Notes: a model not told the origin generated them from the letters alone. Numbered from the stretch's first letter, positions 36,330-46,666 are shown. The stretch is 63,698 bases of DNA from an uncultured Prevotellaceae bacterium (GCA_900315565.1 OMZS01000019.1:1-63698); one strand, 5' to 3'. Made by a program: numbers and translations.

Positions 36330-36375
36330 AAACGCACGCCGCTCCGCACCCGATGGTGCGGAGCGGTATGCGTTT
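36330..36375. terminator. Bidirectional terminator, secreted protein / recQ
   Basis: Perfect 12-bp GC-rich stem (36339-36350 with 36355-36366), loop CGAT, extended by AAACGCA/TGCGTTT after a 2-nt mismatch. Convergent genes on either side. Confidence 0.85.
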
Positions 36376-36420
36376 ACATGCCAGTCTCCTCTCTATCCTG
36401 AGTTTCTGCGTCGCCAGGCG

Positions 36421-38598
36421 TCAGTTGGCCATCTCTGAGAGGAACTTGATGCGCACGAGCCGCACCTCGTCCTCGGTGTAGTCGTCGCCCAGTTCCTCCA
36501 TGGCGGTTTCCAGATCGTCGGTGTCACTCTCCATGAAGTACGAGTAGATGTCGTCAATGTGTTCCTCGTCCATCACCTCGTCGAGGAAGTAGTCGATATT
36601 GAGTTTCGTGCCACTATAGACAATGGCCTCCACCTCGTCGAGCAGTTCCTCGAACTCCTTGCCCTCGGCATTGGCAATGTCATCGAGAGCTATCTGACGG
36701 TCGATGTTCTGAATGATTTTCACCTTCAGCATCGACTTTTTGGCCACGGTACGCACACGCAGGTCCTCTGGACGCTCAATCTCGTTCTCTTCGCAGTGGC
36801 GCTTGATGAGTTCCACAAACTCCTTGCCGTAGCGTTTGGCCTTGCCCGCGCCCACGCCCTGAATGTTTTGCAGTTCTTCGAGCGTAACGGGATAAACCGT
36901 GGCCATCTGTTCGAGCGAGGCGTCCTGAAACACCACGTAAGGCGGCACCTGCTGTTTGCGCGCCACCTTTTTGCGCAAATCTTTCAGCATCGAGTGCAAC
37001 GGCAGGTCGAGCGCGCTGCCCATGGCATCGTTGCCAATGTCGTAGTCTTCCTCGTTAAACTCCGTGTCTTCAACAATCATAAAGCTCTCGGGCTTCTTGA
37101 TAAACTTTTTACCAGCGGCAGTAAGTTTCAGAAGACCGTAGTTCTCAACGTCTTTCTTCAGATAACCAGCAATAATGGCCTGTCGGATGACGGGATTCCA
37201 GAGTTTGTTGTCCTCGTCCTCGCCCGAGCCGAACTCCTCCAGCAGGTTGTGCTTGTGGGCCAGTATCTCGTTGGTTTCGCGCCCGGTTACAAAATCGATG
37301 ACATAGTCCGAACGGAAATTCTCCTTGATGGCCATCACAGAGCGGAGCACTATTTCGAGTGCGTTTTGCGCCTCTATCTTGCGCTTGGGGTGCTTACAGT
37401 TGTCGCAGTTGCCGCAGTTGTCGCGGTCGTACTCCTCGCCAAAGTAGTGGAGCAGCATTTTGCGGCGGCACACCGACGACTCGGCGTAGGCAGCCGTTTC
37501 TTGCAGCAACTGCCGCCCGATGTCCTGCTCGGCCACGGGCTTGCCTTCCATAAATTTCTCCAGTTTCTGCAAGTCTTTGTACGAATAGAAGGTGATGCAC
37601 TTTCCCTCGCCACCGTCGCGGCCGGCGCGGCCCGTTTCCTGATAGTAGCCCTCAAGGCTCTTGGGTATGTCGTAGTGGATGACAAATCGCACGTCGGGCT
37701 TGTCGATGCCCATGCCGAAGGCAATGGTTGCCACAATGACGTCGATGCGTTCCATGAGGAAGTCATCCTGTGTCTGCGAGCGTGTCACCGAGTCGAGTCC
37801 GGCATGATAGGGCGCAGCCTTGATGTCGTTGGCCCGCAGCACGGCAGCCAGTTCTTCCACCTTCTTGCGCGAAAGGCAGTAAATGATGCCGCTCTTCCCC
37901 GCATTCTGCATGATGAACTTGATGATTTGCTTGTCGATGTCCTTGGTTTTCTGGCGCACCTCATAGTAGAGGTTGGGACGGTTGAACGAGCTCTTGAACT
38001 CCGATGCGCCCACAATGGCCAGATTCTTCATAATGTCGGTGCGCACCTTGTCGGTGGCAGTTGCGGTGAGGGCAATGACCGGCGCTTTGCCTATCTCGTT
38101 GATAATGGGACGTATGCGGCGGTATTCAGGGCGGAAATCGTGTCCCCACTCCGAAATGCAGTGCGCCTCGTCAACAGCGTAAAACGATATCTTCACCGTC
38201 TTGAGGAAATCCACGTTCTCCTCCTTGTTGAGCGATTCGGGTGCCACGTAGAGCAACTTCGTCTTACCGGCCACAATGTCGCTGCGCACCTGGTCGATGG
38301 CCGCTTTGTTGAGCGACGAGTTGAGGTAGTGGGCCACGCCGTTTTCCTCGCTCATGCCGTTGATGACGTCCACCTGGTTTTTCATCAGCGCTATGAGCGG
38401 CGATATAACGATGGCTGTGCCTTCCATAATGAGCGATGGCAGCTGATAGCAGAGCGATTTTCCGCCGCCCGTAGGCATCAGCACAAATGTGTCTTTCCCG
38501 TCGAGGACATTCCGGATGATGGCTTCCTGGTCGCCCTTGAACGTGTCGAAACCAAAATACTGTTTCAGTAGTTTAGTAAGATTAACTTCCTTTCCCAT
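36421..38598 (-). CDS. recQ: ATP-dependent DNA helicase RecQ
   Basis: A 3'-5' superfamily 2 helicase used in recombination and fork repair. 725 residues. Helicase core with PTGGGKSLCYQLP, DEAHCISEWGHDFRPEYR, GIIYCLSRKKVEEL and QETGRAGRDG. The RQC zinc site is CRRKMLLHYFGEEYDRDNCGNCDNC. The HRDC-type domain near 540-610 (LEELQNIQGVGAGKAKRYG) is followed by about 110 acidic C-terminal residues of unknown role. No clear promoter seen. Confidence 0.95.
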   Translation of the reverse strand: MGKEVNLTKLLKQYFGFDTFKGDQEAIIRNVLDGKDTFVLMPTGGGKSLCYQLPSLIMEGTAIVISPLIALMKNQVDVINGMSEENGVAHYLNSSLNKAAIDQVRSDIVAGKTKLLYVAPESLNKEENVDFLKTVKISFYAVDEAHCISEWGHDFRPEYRRIRPIINEIGKAPVIALTATATDKVRTDIMKNLAIVGASEFKSSFNRPNLYYEVRQKTKDIDKQIIKFIMQNAGKSGIIYCLSRKKVEELAAVLRANDIKAAPYHAGLDSVTRSQTQDDFLMERIDVIVATIAFGMGIDKPDVRFVIHYDIPKSLEGYYQETGRAGRDGGEGKCITFYSYKDLQKLEKFMEGKPVAEQDIGRQLLQETAAYAESSVCRRKMLLHYFGEEYDRDNCGNCDNCKHPKRKIEAQNALEIVLRSVMAIKENFRSDYVIDFVTGRETNEILAHKHNLLEEFGSGEDEDNKLWNPVIRQAIIAGYLKKDVENYGLLKLTAAGKKFIKKPESFMIVEDTEFNEEDYDIGNDAMGSALDLPLHSMLKDLRKKVARKQQVPPYVVFQDASLEQMATVYPVTLEELQNIQGVGAGKAKRYGKEFVELIKRHCEENEIERPEDLRVRTVAKKSMLKVKIIQNIDRQIALDDIANAEGKEFEELLDEVEAIVYSGTKLNIDYFLDEVMDEEHIDDIYSYFMESDTDDLETAMEELGDDYTEDEVRLVRIKFLSEMAN

Positions 38599-38693
38599 GG
38601 TAGATTCTTGTGCAACGTCTGTCTGTTGGTCTGTTACGTGTGTCTGTAAGTATTTAATTAGTGGATAGCCGTCCCTTCCGCATGCGTTGTGCG

Positions 38694-39929
38694 TCAGGCG
38701 CTTTCAAGTCGGCTCATGCCAGCCTTGTCTATTTGGCTGCGGGCATAGTCGAGCGTCACTTCAAAATGTTTCACCTTTTTCGAGGGAATCTCGAACATGG
38801 CATCCATCATCACCGTCTCCACAATGGAGCGCAACCCACGCGCGCCCAGCTTGTATTCCACCGCCTTGTCAACGATGAAGTCGAGCACCTCCGTGTCGAA
38901 GGTCAGTTCGATGCCATCCATGGCGAAGAGTTTCACATACTGTTTGATGATAGAGTTTTTCGGCTCTGTGAGGATGTTGCGCAGGGCTGTCCGGTCGAGC
39001 GGGTTCAGATGGGTGAGCACGGGCAAACGGCCTATGATTTCGGGAATCAGCCCAAACGACTTAAGGTCTTGCGGCAGAATGTACTTCATCAGGTCGCTCT
39101 TGTCTATGCTGCGCACGTTCTGCACCGAGTTGTAGCCCACCACGTGGGTGTTGAGCCGCTGCGCTATTTTGCGTTCAATGCCGTCGAACGCGCCACCACA
39201 TATAAAGAGTATGTTTTTGGTGTCCAGATGGATGTATTCCTGATCGGGATGCTTGCGCCCGCCCTGCGGCGGCACATTCACCACCGAGCCCTCGAGCAGT
39301 TTGAGCAGTCCCTGCTGCACACCCTCGCCGCTCACGTCGCGCGTGATGCTGGGATTGTCGCTCTTGCGGGCAATTTTGTCTATTTCGTCAATAAACACAA
39401 TGCCTCTTTCGGCGGCAGCCTGGTCGAAATTGGCCACCTGCAACAGCCGGCTGAGAATGCTTTCCACGTCTTCGCCCACGTATCCGGCCTCCGTAAACAC
39501 GGTGGCATCAACAATGGTAAAGGGCACATCGAGCAATCGGGCGATGGTGCGGGCCAGCAGCGTTTTGCCCGTGCCCGTACTGCCCACCATGATGATGTTG
39601 CTCTTCTCTATCTCCACGCCGTTGTCGTCCGACGGCTGCTGCAGCCGCTTGTAGTGGTTATACACCGACACGGCCAGATAGCGTTTGGCCTCGTCCTGTC
39701 CGATGACGTACTGGTCGAGGTAGTCCTTAATTTCGCGGGGCTTTGGCACCTTCTTCAGTTTGAACTTTCCTTTGCCGCGGTTGGTGCCCTCGGCATTCAT
39801 CAGACCCGTAGATTGCACAATCTGGTAGGCCTGCATGGCACAGTCCTCGCAAATGTATCCGTTAATGCCCGTGATGAGCAACTTCACTTCCTTGTCGCTT
39901 CTTCCGCAGAAGCTGCAAACTTTCTTCAT
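38694..39929 (-). CDS. clpX: ATP-dependent Clp protease ATP-binding subunit ClpX
   Basis: Hexameric AAA+ unfoldase that feeds substrates to ClpP. 411 residues. The N-terminal zinc-binding domain is [12 protein letters not shown]...CEDC. Walker A GSTGTGKT, pore loop [11 protein letters not shown], Walker [10 protein letters not shown] and sensor regions such as [13 protein letters not shown] are present. Its ATG overlaps the clpP stop by 4 bp, so the two are translationally coupled. Confidence 0.96.
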   Translation of the reverse strand: MKKVCSFCGRSDKEVKLLITGINGYICEDCAMQAYQIVQSTGLMNAEGTNRGKGKFKLKKVPKPREIKDYLDQYVIGQDEAKRYLAVSVYNHYKRLQQPSDDNGVEIEKSNIIMVGSTGTGKTLLARTIARLLDVPFTIVDATVFTEAGYVGEDVESILSRLLQVANFDQAAAERGIVFIDEIDKIARKSDNPSITRDVSGEGVQQGLLKLLEGSVVNVPPQGGRKHPDQEYIHLDTKNILFICGGAFDGIERKIAQRLNTHVVGYNSVQNVRSIDKSDLMKYILPQDLKSFGLIPEIIGRLPVLTHLNPLDRTALRNILTEPKNSIIKQYVKLFAMDGIELTFDTEVLDFIVDKAVEYKLGARGLRSIVETVMMDAMFEIPSKKVKHFEVTLDYARSQIDKAGMSRLESA

Positions 39930-40594
39930 TTCTTCCGTTTCAATACCTCGTCAATCATTCCGTACTCCTTAGCCTCTTCGGCATTCATCCAGTAGTTGCG
40001 GTCGCTGTCGGCCCACACCTTTTCGAAGGGCGTATGCGAGTGGTTGGAGATGATGGTGTAAAGTTCTTTCTTGAATTTCTGTATTTCGCGCGCCTCAATC
40101 TCAATGTCGCTGGCCTGTCCCTGCACGCCGCCCAGAGGCTGGTGAATCATTACGCGGCTGTGAGTGAGTGCCGAGCGTTTGCCTTCCTGTCCGCTCACCA
40201 GCAGCACTGCGGCCATCGAAGCCGCCATGCCGGTGCAGATAGTGGCAACATCGCTCGAGATGAACTGCATGGTGTCGTAGATGCCAAGGCCGGCGGTAAC
40301 ACTGCCGCCAGGCGAGTTGATATAGATGGAGATGTCTTTCCCCGGGTCGGCAGAGTCGAGATACAGCAGCTGCGCCTGCAGTGTGTTGGCGGTGTAGTCG
40401 TCAATCTCTGTTCCGAGGAAAATGATTCGGTCCATCATCAGCCTGGAGAACACGTCCATTTGCGTCACGTTGAGCTGGCGTTCCTCCAGAATGTAGGGAT
40501 TCAAATACTGAGCCTGTGCTCTCATCACGTCGTCGAGTGCCAGACCGTCCATACCCAGATGCCGGGTAGCATATTTTCTGAAATCGTTCTTCAT
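39926..40594 (-). CDS. clpP: ATP-dependent Clp protease proteolytic subunit ClpP
   Basis: Serine protease chamber partner of ClpX. 222 residues from ATG 40594 ([14 protein letters not shown]); the longer open frame upstream contains the promoter and is not used. Catalytic Ser in GMAASMAA, His in MIHQPLGG, Asp in the DRNYWM region. It lies between tig and clpX. A -7 box TATCTTTG at 40672-40665 (minus) gives a leader of about 65 nt. Confidence 0.95.
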   Translation of the reverse strand: MKNDFRKYATRHLGMDGLALDDVMRAQAQYLNPYILEERQLNVTQMDVFSRLMMDRIIFLGTEIDDYTANTLQAQLLYLDSADPGKDISIYINSPGGSVTAGLGIYDTMQFISSDVATICTGMAASMAAVLLVSGQEGKRSALTHSRVMIHQPLGGVQGQASDIEIEAREIQKFKKELYTIISNHSHTPFEKVWADSDRNYWMNAEEAKEYGMIDEVLKRKK

Positions 40595-40664
40595 TTTTGC
40601 TGGTTTATTCTTATTATTTACATAAAAAGAGAGGCTATCGGCCTTCTTGTTGGTTATCCATATA

Positions 40665-40672
40665 CAAAGATA
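40665..40672 (-). promoter_or_regulatory. clpPX -7 box (TATCTTTG)
   Basis: The minus-strand TAnnTTTG match lies about 70 nt before clpP and inside the longer open frame, which supports the shorter start. No TTG at 19-21 nt. Confidence 0.5.
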
Positions 40673-40729
40673 ATACAAAAAAGTCGATAACCTCTTATAA
40701 AAGAAGTTTTTTTTTCGTAAAAAATGCGA

Positions 40730-42091
40730 TTATGCACCCATAAGCTTGTTAAACTCGTCCAAAGAAACGGTTTTTTCGTTCAATTTCACCACATTTTTGA
40801 GTGCGGTGATGAGTTTCAAGTCGATGCTGCGGTCGATGAATCCCTGCACCGAGTCTTCTTTCTTCATCATTTCCTTGGCGTAGTTCTCAATATACTCCTC
40901 GGGCACGTCGTTCATGCCATACTGGGCAAACTGTGCGCGGGCGGCACCCTTGGCGGCCTCCATGATGTCGGCCTGCTCCACCTTGATGCCGTTGGCCTCC
41001 ACGAGCTGCTCCTTGATGAGGTGCCAGTTCAGCTCCTTGATGCTCTGCTCAAAGTTGTCCTCCACAAACTTGTCGCCCTTGTCCTTGTTCTGATTCTTCA
41101 TGAACCGCTTGAGCAGCTCCTCGGGATAGGTGAGCTTGCCCACCTTCTCTTCCATGTACTTGCGCACATTCTGCAGGAATTTGTAGTCTGAGTCGATGGC
41201 CAGCTGGCGTTTCAGTCCCTCGGCTATCTTCTGGCGGAACTCTTCCTCAGTATTCACCGAGCCGTCGGCAAACACCTGGTCGAACAGTTGCTTGTTCACC
41301 TCGGCCTTCACGAAGCGCGAAATCTCGGTGACGTAGTAGCTGAAGTCGCCCTCGTGCTCGCCCACTTCCTCGCGCTTGATTTTCAGCATCGAGCTCACCT
41401 CAGCATCGTTGTCGGGGTAAGCCTTGCGCGGGTTAAACGTGATGGTATCGCCCACCTTGGCGGCAGCGAACAGCTGTTTCTGCTCATCCACCTTGATATA
41501 GTCGGGCATCATCATGGCGTGCTCCACCACGATGCCGCCTTCCTTGGCGTTGCCGTCGGCATCCAGCTCGCGCAGGTCACCATAAATCATGTCGCGCTGA
41601 GCGGCATCATAGCTGTCCACCTTGTCGTAGTGGCCGCCGCGCGAAGCGAACATGTCAATCTGGTTGTCAATCAGCTTGTTGTCGGCCTCAATGTTGAAAT
41701 AATCTATCTTGTCCTTGGCGGTCAGCTCGGCAGTGAACTCCGGAGCCACGGCAACATCGAACTTGAACACATAGGGAGCCTCTTTCTCTATATCCACAGC
41801 AGCCTGCTGATCGGACGGCAGCGGCTCACCCAGCATTTTTATCTTGTTCTCGTTGACATAGTTGTAAATCTGCTCACCAAGTTTCTTGTTGATGACATCT
41901 ACTTTCACGCTGGTCCCAAACTGTCGCTTAATGAGGCCCATGGGCACCTGGCCGGGGCGGAATCCGGGCACGTTGGCCTTGCGGCGATAGTCTTTCAGGG
42001 TCTTCTCTACTTCATTCTTGTAGTCTTCCTCTTCTACGGTGAGCGTTATCAGGCCGTTCACCTTGTCGGGGTTCTCAAATACGATTTTCAT
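40730..42091 (-). CDS. tig: Trigger factor
   Basis: Ribosome-associated chaperone. 453 residues. The ribosome-binding loop is GFRPGQVPMGLIKRQFG near residue 45. The middle domain is divergent from the E. coli FKBP-type isomerase, and the C-terminal part is the helical, acidic substrate cradle. It stands upstream of clpP-clpX, the widespread tig-clpP-clpX order. A -7 box TAATTTTG at 42223-42216 (minus) gives a leader of about 115 nt. Confidence 0.93.
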   Translation of the reverse strand: MKIVFENPDKVNGLITLTVEEEDYKNEVEKTLKDYRRKANVPGFRPGQVPMGLIKRQFGTSVKVDVINKKLGEQIYNYVNENKIKMLGEPLPSDQQAAVDIEKEAPYVFKFDVAVAPEFTAELTAKDKIDYFNIEADNKLIDNQIDMFASRGGHYDKVDSYDAAQRDMIYGDLRELDADGNAKEGGIVVEHAMMMPDYIKVDEQKQLFAAAKVGDTITFNPRKAYPDNDAEVSSMLKIKREEVGEHEGDFSYYVTEISRFVKAEVNKQLFDQVFADGSVNTEEEFRQKIAEGLKRQLAIDSDYKFLQNVRKYMEEKVGKLTYPEELLKRFMKNQNKDKGDKFVEDNFEQSIKELNWHLIKEQLVEANGIKVEQADIMEAAKGAARAQFAQYGMNDVPEEYIENYAKEMMKKEDSVQGFIDRSIDLKLITALKNVVKLNEKTVSLDEFNKLMGA

Positions 42092-42471
42092 CTTCTTACT
42101 GAATCTTCTTTTTTATACGTTGTTTTTGTTGTTTCTGTCTGTTTGCAGCCTGACGGCCCGGCTTTCCACCCTATACGGGCACGGCACTAAAGCCCCATTT
42201 CTGCAAATGAGGGTGCAAAATTACAAATAATTTTCCGAAAAACCTTGCAATATCCTAAATTTAACGCGATTTACGCTCCTTTAACCCACATTTCAGGTGT
42301 ATTATATACAACTGACTGATTTTCAGTAACAGACTTTTCGGGAGGTATCTTTGGGACCCTACAGGATGGGTAAACAAGTTCTACGGCCATTTCCTTAGAG
42401 GGTTAAGGAAAAAGAATTCTTCAGAGTGTTGACTAGTTGATAATGTCATATCGATGTCAACGAGTCAACAG
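42092..42471. other. Junction region between tig and the AT-rich cassette
   Basis: No gene supported. It holds the tig -7 box (42216-42223) and a 14-bp inverted repeat with one mismatch: TGTTGACTAGTTGA at about 42428 and its complement at about 42455. The repeat ends near the last codons of the AlbA-type gene. Base composition drops here towards AT. No integrase or transposase remnant is recognisable. Confidence 0.5.
42428..42468. repeat. Inverted repeat at the cassette's 3' boundary
   Basis: Arms of 14 bp with one mismatch and an inner spacer of about 13 nt lie between the AlbA gene stop and tig. There is no T-run, so it is not a typical terminator; it could be a structural or attachment-type sequence. 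Confidence 0.5.
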
Positions 42472-44040
42472 TTACTTCAGCAACTGCCATTCGCCTTTTA
42501 TCTTTGAATGTTCAGGATTAATATATCCAAGTTTTTTCAGATCGTTTATGGCCCTAAGAATAGTGCTTTCACTTACGCCTAAGTTATCCTGAAGCCATGA
42601 ATATTTTGCTTTACGATTCTGTTTAAGTGCTTCATAAACGTTCTTCACTATTATTGAAGGAAAATCATTTTCCGTCAAAAATGATGGTTTTTGAACTTTT
42701 CCTTCATCATTTTCCGTCATATTTGACGGTTTTTGCTTAGAATTGGTAAAATCTAACCTTTTTTGTGACCCTATTCCTTCTCTTTCAATCACAAAGCCGT
42801 TGGTGATAGCATCCCTCATTGCTCTTTCCCCTCGAGACGATTTCATCTCCGTTACCATCACTGCCGTCTGGTAGCTGAAATCGTACGTTGCCTCGCCATT
42901 CTCATTGGTCTTCAAATCTTTCTGCACCCTCAGCACACCACGGCTATGACGATTCACAAAGCCAAGCACTTTCATGGCCTCGGCCACCACAATATTTCGA
43001 TAGTCATTAACATTGGGAAAATTCTCTTCATTAGCACGACCATACAAGCCACCATGATTCATAATCTCAATACGGTCATCATACTGGTAGAACTGTATCG
43101 GCCCGTTGCTCGTATAGTCACGATGGCAGACAGCGTTCATCAGAAGCTCTCGAGTGGCCCAATCTGGATAATCCACATAAAGATCTTCACGCAGCGCACT
43201 TACTGGTATAGGTCTGCGGTTTGCTATTGTGGTCTTAATAAACGTGTCAAGTTCAGGCAAAACGGTACACAGATTTTCTTTGAACTCGTGCTCCGTCATG
43301 ATATCCCCCGCGCGGTCTTTCCCAGCAAACCGTACATACTGGATGTATGCTCCAGGGATAAACCTTCGAAGGTTCTTAGCGAAGAACAGCATACCAGCAT
43401 TTGTCGGACAATCATAACGAATATCAAAGAATCCAAACGAAGCCAACTGAACTTTCACGTCTCGCCCTTGCCTGCGATCTTCTTCAATCTCATCATCCGT
43501 CATAGCTTTGGGCAGATAGTAATGATTGAACTGATCCAAGTTCAGATCATTTATTGTCGCTTCCAGACAAGGTGACGAATCAAACGAAGTAACATTAGCT
43601 CTACGTTTCTCCATCAGAATATGCTCATCATTTTCATTGGCCACACCTTTGCGAGGTCCAATGCGAATCCAGATACGCCCTTTATATCTGACAGGAGGAA
43701 AGACAGACGGTTCCACTCTTACCATTACGATACATCCCTCTTCCAACTGCATCTTTTCAACCGTCATTGAAGGCTGTGGCTGGATATTCCCATCGGTTCT
43801 GATGGCTGCCACATTCTTCAGCAGTTCATCAGTCACATTCAAGCATTTTAACTCACCATCATCTGCTACACCCAAGAACAAATATCCAGGCTTGCGATGG
43901 TCAGGCAAATCATTGGCAAATGCACAAATCGCCTGTCCAAACTTATCCGTGTTCGTGGTTGAGATTGTCCTCTCAACCCTGTCACTCTCTAAATCATTGA
44001 GCAAAGCTCTTATCTCGTTTTTTGTCATATTCGGTTGCAA
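42472..44040 (-). CDS. AlbA_2 / HATPase-type transcriptional regulator-like protein
   Basis: 522 residues. The N-terminal AlbA_2 (Schlafen-like) nucleic-acid-binding domain contains GQAICAFANDLPDHRKPGYLFLGVADDGE and KGRIWIRIGPRKGVANENDE. The GHKL-type ATPase-like segment contains WATRELLMNAVCHRDYTSNGPIQFYQYDDRIEIMNHGG. A C-terminal winged helix (NRKAKYSWLQDNLGVSESTILRAINDLKKLG) follows a linker with two related MTEND/LTEND segments. Start ATG 44040 or 44028. Such proteins are common near mobile and defence genes; function is unproven. Possibly co-transcribed after the DUF2971 gene (84-bp gap). More AT-rich than the flanks. Confidence 0.8.
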   Translation of the reverse strand: MQPNMTKNEIRALLNDLESDRVERTISTTNTDKFGQAICAFANDLPDHRKPGYLFLGVADDGELKCLNVTDELLKNVAAIRTDGNIQPQPSMTVEKMQLEEGCIVMVRVEPSVFPPVRYKGRIWIRIGPRKGVANENDEHILMEKRRANVTSFDSSPCLEATINDLNLDQFNHYYLPKAMTDDEIEEDRRQGRDVKVQLASFGFFDIRYDCPTNAGMLFFAKNLRRFIPGAYIQYVRFAGKDRAGDIMTEHEFKENLCTVLPELDTFIKTTIANRRPIPVSALREDLYVDYPDWATRELLMNAVCHRDYTSNGPIQFYQYDDRIEIMNHGGLYGRANEENFPNVNDYRNIVVAEAMKVLGFVNRHSRGVLRVQKDLKTNENGEATYDFSYQTAVMVTEMKSSRGERAMRDAITNGFVIEREGIGSQKRLDFTNSKQKPSNMTENDEGKVQKPSFLTENDFPSIIVKNVYEALKQNRKAKYSWLQDNLGVSESTILRAINDLKKLGYINPEHSKIKGEWQLLK

Positions 44041-44124
44041 CGTTAATCGTTAATTCTGAATTTTATCAAAACCCGAATTAAACGCATTTGATTATCGTTT
44101 CTTTGCTGTACTGTACTACAAGGT

Positions 44125-45198
44125 TTATTGAGAGCCAAGTCGTTTTGCAAGTGGAAGATATTCTTTTTTCATCATTTTATATAGACTTTTGGTCTCATCT
44201 ATATAGATTTCAGAGAATTTCACACCCGGATATAAATCTTTTGCAATATTGTATATTGTCATCTTATGACTATTTGTGCATCTATAACCAAATATGATTT
44301 CTTCTATAGTAGAATCCTTCAGAGGTTCAGCTATCCATTTATCTTCACTGTAAGGGTTATAGCTTATTAAACGAACTTCATTCTCATCTGACCAAAGTGA
44401 TTGTTTCCTGCAGACAAGTTCAGTGGCATCAACGGCTTTGACATCTTTTACAAAAAAGTCTGTTTTATAAATCATGGGATATAACCGCAAAACATTATAT
44501 TTATTTTCCTCGTTTTCAAGATTCTCATAAGGCTTTTCTGTTTTTATAAAATGCTGCCCTAACTTGTACTTAACACAAAGTCCCTTGTGACTATCTGCAT
44601 AATGAGACCACATCTTCACATTCTCTAAGAGCCTATCATCTGTCTCGTAAGTGGCTTGGTTCGCAACAAAACTTCGAATACGATAATAATTAAAGGACAT
44701 AGAAAAAAAGTCACTTCTTTTCCTATGATTACTTAAATATTCCAAGTTGTCTCTTTTACTCCAGAAAGTCGCGATACTGTCAAAGGGATCATTCATCTCA
44801 GATGGTGGCGAGCAAGTGATAGTCCTGTTAATTAGATCCTCTAAAAAAAACACATTGTATGAACGATATGAATATAAGATAACACTACTTTTATTTATTA
44901 AACTCTTGTGAGGACTTACTTGCTGAGCCCAAAAATGATATAATTTGTACGCTTCTAAAGATTTTGCATATTCTTCAACGTTTGTATAAACATCGCCTAC
45001 TAACAAATAGAATTTGTGAGGGCAAATATTTGAAAACAAAATTGTCATAATGGGATTAAAAGGACTATTTATATTAAGAAGGTCATATTCTTGCACGAGA
45101 TCATCTAAGACAGCAAAGGCATCTTCATCTCTTTTACAAAAATGTAATTCCTTTATTCTTAGGACTTTTTCGTTGATTTCGTTATCAGTCAATTCCAT
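44125..45198 (-). CDS. DUF2971 protein
   Basis: 357 residues. The first 100 resemble helical (TPR-like) repeats (LLVGDVYTNVEEYAKSLEAYKLYHFW). From about 108 it is DUF2971: LYSYRSYNVFFLEDLINRTITCSPPSEMNDPFD, MWSHYADSHKGLCVKYK, VRLISYNPYSEDKWIAEPL and IIFGYRC. DUF2971 proteins are scattered in bacteria, often in accessory regions; biochemical role unknown. It lies 11 bp after the membrane-protein gene, so the two are co-transcribed. AT-rich. Confidence 0.8.
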   Translation of the reverse strand: MELTDNEINEKVLRIKELHFCKRDEDAFAVLDDLVQEYDLLNINSPFNPIMTILFSNICPHKFYLLVGDVYTNVEEYAKSLEAYKLYHFWAQQVSPHKSLINKSSVILYSYRSYNVFFLEDLINRTITCSPPSEMNDPFDSIATFWSKRDNLEYLSNHRKRSDFFSMSFNYYRIRSFVANQATYETDDRLLENVKMWSHYADSHKGLCVKYKLGQHFIKTEKPYENLENEENKYNVLRLYPMIYKTDFFVKDVKAVDATELVCRKQSLWSDENEVRLISYNPYSEDKWIAEPLKDSTIEEIIFGYRCTNSHKMTIYNIAKDLYPGVKFSEIYIDETKSLYKMMKKEYLPLAKRLGSQ

Positions 45199-45209
45199 CG
45201 TTACTATAG

Positions 45210-46502
45210 TTATTTCATCGATATTATTGCTTGCATTAAAGCATACACTTCCTCAGCTTTAGACTTATCACTGCCAAATTTTAAGGTCATAGTAGGCTTT
45301 TCTATTGATCTAACACCTATCTTGACTACATACGAAGCAATATAATTAGAAAAGGTAGTGGAACTTGTTGATTCTGTCTTTGCTGTCATTGCACCAACAA
45401 CAGCACCCGCAACACCAAAAGTCAAACCACCGACAGCAGCTCTTCCTAACATGCTGCCTGTATTTGTTCTTGTTATTTGTGTAGGAGGAATGTCCTTGTG
45501 AGTTTCATCAAACATTGAACAACTCAGTATGTCTGCAAAGTCGTATTCTTTTTTGCCAAGTATTATTATCTTAGGTTTTTCAAAAACAAATATTTCATCA
45601 TAATTCATTATGAAGTCATTATCATAAAGATTATTTGAAATAGTACGAGTTATTGCCCCATACTTACCAATAAGATAGTTTTTGAATTCTTCGTGCCTAA
45701 TATCAATTTCTTTTTGTTTCTTATCACGATGCTCTGCATCAACTTTTTGTTTAGCTTTTTCCCTTTCTTGAGATTTTTTAAATTCTCTATATATATCCCT
45801 ACCAATGAAGAAAAAGAAGATAAATCCAAGGATAACCAATACAATCATTAATATCTTTTCTCTTGTTTCCTGTTCTTGCTTTATGATTTGTTTCTCTGCC
45901 TTTATTATTTTATGCTCTCTTTCAGAAAGCTCATGAATTTTCTCATAATCTATGTAGCATTCAAATTGCCAAGAAGCTCGAGAAAGAATAAAAGATAAAT
46001 AATAGTCTTTCTTCAACCAGCTAACTTCAAAAGTTGTAGGTTGTTCAAAAACTTGTCTTATCTTTGCCGTGTCATTCTCTCCAATTAGAACTTTAGATGC
46101 TTCGTTATCTGTGTGGTCAGGTAATCCATATTTAGTAATGATGTCAGTATAGAAACTCATCAAATCAGGCATGAATGCCTTCTTATTAACAGGGTCGTCA
46201 AACAACGGATTACATAAGATATTCACATGCTCAATATGTCTGGACTTTGGAGTATAAGAAATTTTTAATATGAATTTTGAATGCCCAGTTTTATGGATTG
46301 AATATTCTCGTGAGTAATATGGTTCTCCTCCATCACTCATAGTATCTTTAGAGACATCATAGCCATTGTTCTTAAAAAATTTGTCATAATAATCTATACT
46401 TGGATTTTTCTCAAAGTCCAATAACGAGATAACTGAATTAGATGCAAATGTTGTATTAGTACTCAAAAAAAATAGTATTGTAGTTATAATGAAATGCTTC
46501 AT
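45210..46502 (-). CDS. Membrane protein with glycine-zipper C-terminus
   Basis: 430 residues. Signal peptide to TTFAS, then an exported domain of about 190 residues. A charged coiled coil (HKIIKAEKQIIKQEQETRE) leads to one membrane helix (about 214-236, ILMIVLVILGFIFFFF). The cytoplasmic part is basic and helical and ends in a PH-like domain interrupted by a glycine zipper: GSMLGRAAVGGLTFGVAGAVVGAMTA near 362-388. Not a named family to me. First gene of the AT-rich cassette; the architecture suggests a sensor that links periplasm and cytoplasm (inference). Confidence 0.65.
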   Translation of the reverse strand: MKHFIITTILFFLSTNTTFASNSVISLLDFEKNPSIDYYDKFFKNNGYDVSKDTMSDGGEPYYSREYSIHKTGHSKFILKISYTPKSRHIEHVNILCNPLFDDPVNKKAFMPDLMSFYTDIITKYGLPDHTDNEASKVLIGENDTAKIRQVFEQPTTFEVSWLKKDYYLSFILSRASWQFECYIDYEKIHELSEREHKIIKAEKQIIKQEQETREKILMIVLVILGFIFFFFIGRDIYREFKKSQEREKAKQKVDAEHRDKKQKEIDIRHEEFKNYLIGKYGAITRTISNNLYDNDFIMNYDEIFVFEKPKIIILGKKEYDFADILSCSMFDETHKDIPPTQITRTNTGSMLGRAAVGGLTFGVAGAVVGAMTAKTESTSSTTFSNYIASYVVKIGVRSIEKPTMTLKFGSDKSKAEEVYALMQAIISMK

Positions 46503-46666
46503 ATTTTCTACTATTTAATGTTTTGATATTCTAAAGTCTTTCATTTCACTAATGTAACGGTAATAGACCATTTGCTTGTCTTTTCTTTCTCCGCTAAGGC
46601 TATTTTGATGCGTTTATAGCGCACATTGCACATGACTTAAGCCTGAAAAAGAGAACATGGTGTGGC

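Noticed and set aside
36559-38571. 670-codon plus-strand open frame
   Set aside because: Antisense shadow of recQ, whose helicase, zinc and HRDC motifs are all on the minus strand.
42092-42471. Possible integration site with integrase remnant
   Set aside because: An inverted repeat exists, but I find no recombinase coding sequence, no duplicated tRNA end and no matching repeat at the cassette's other edge.
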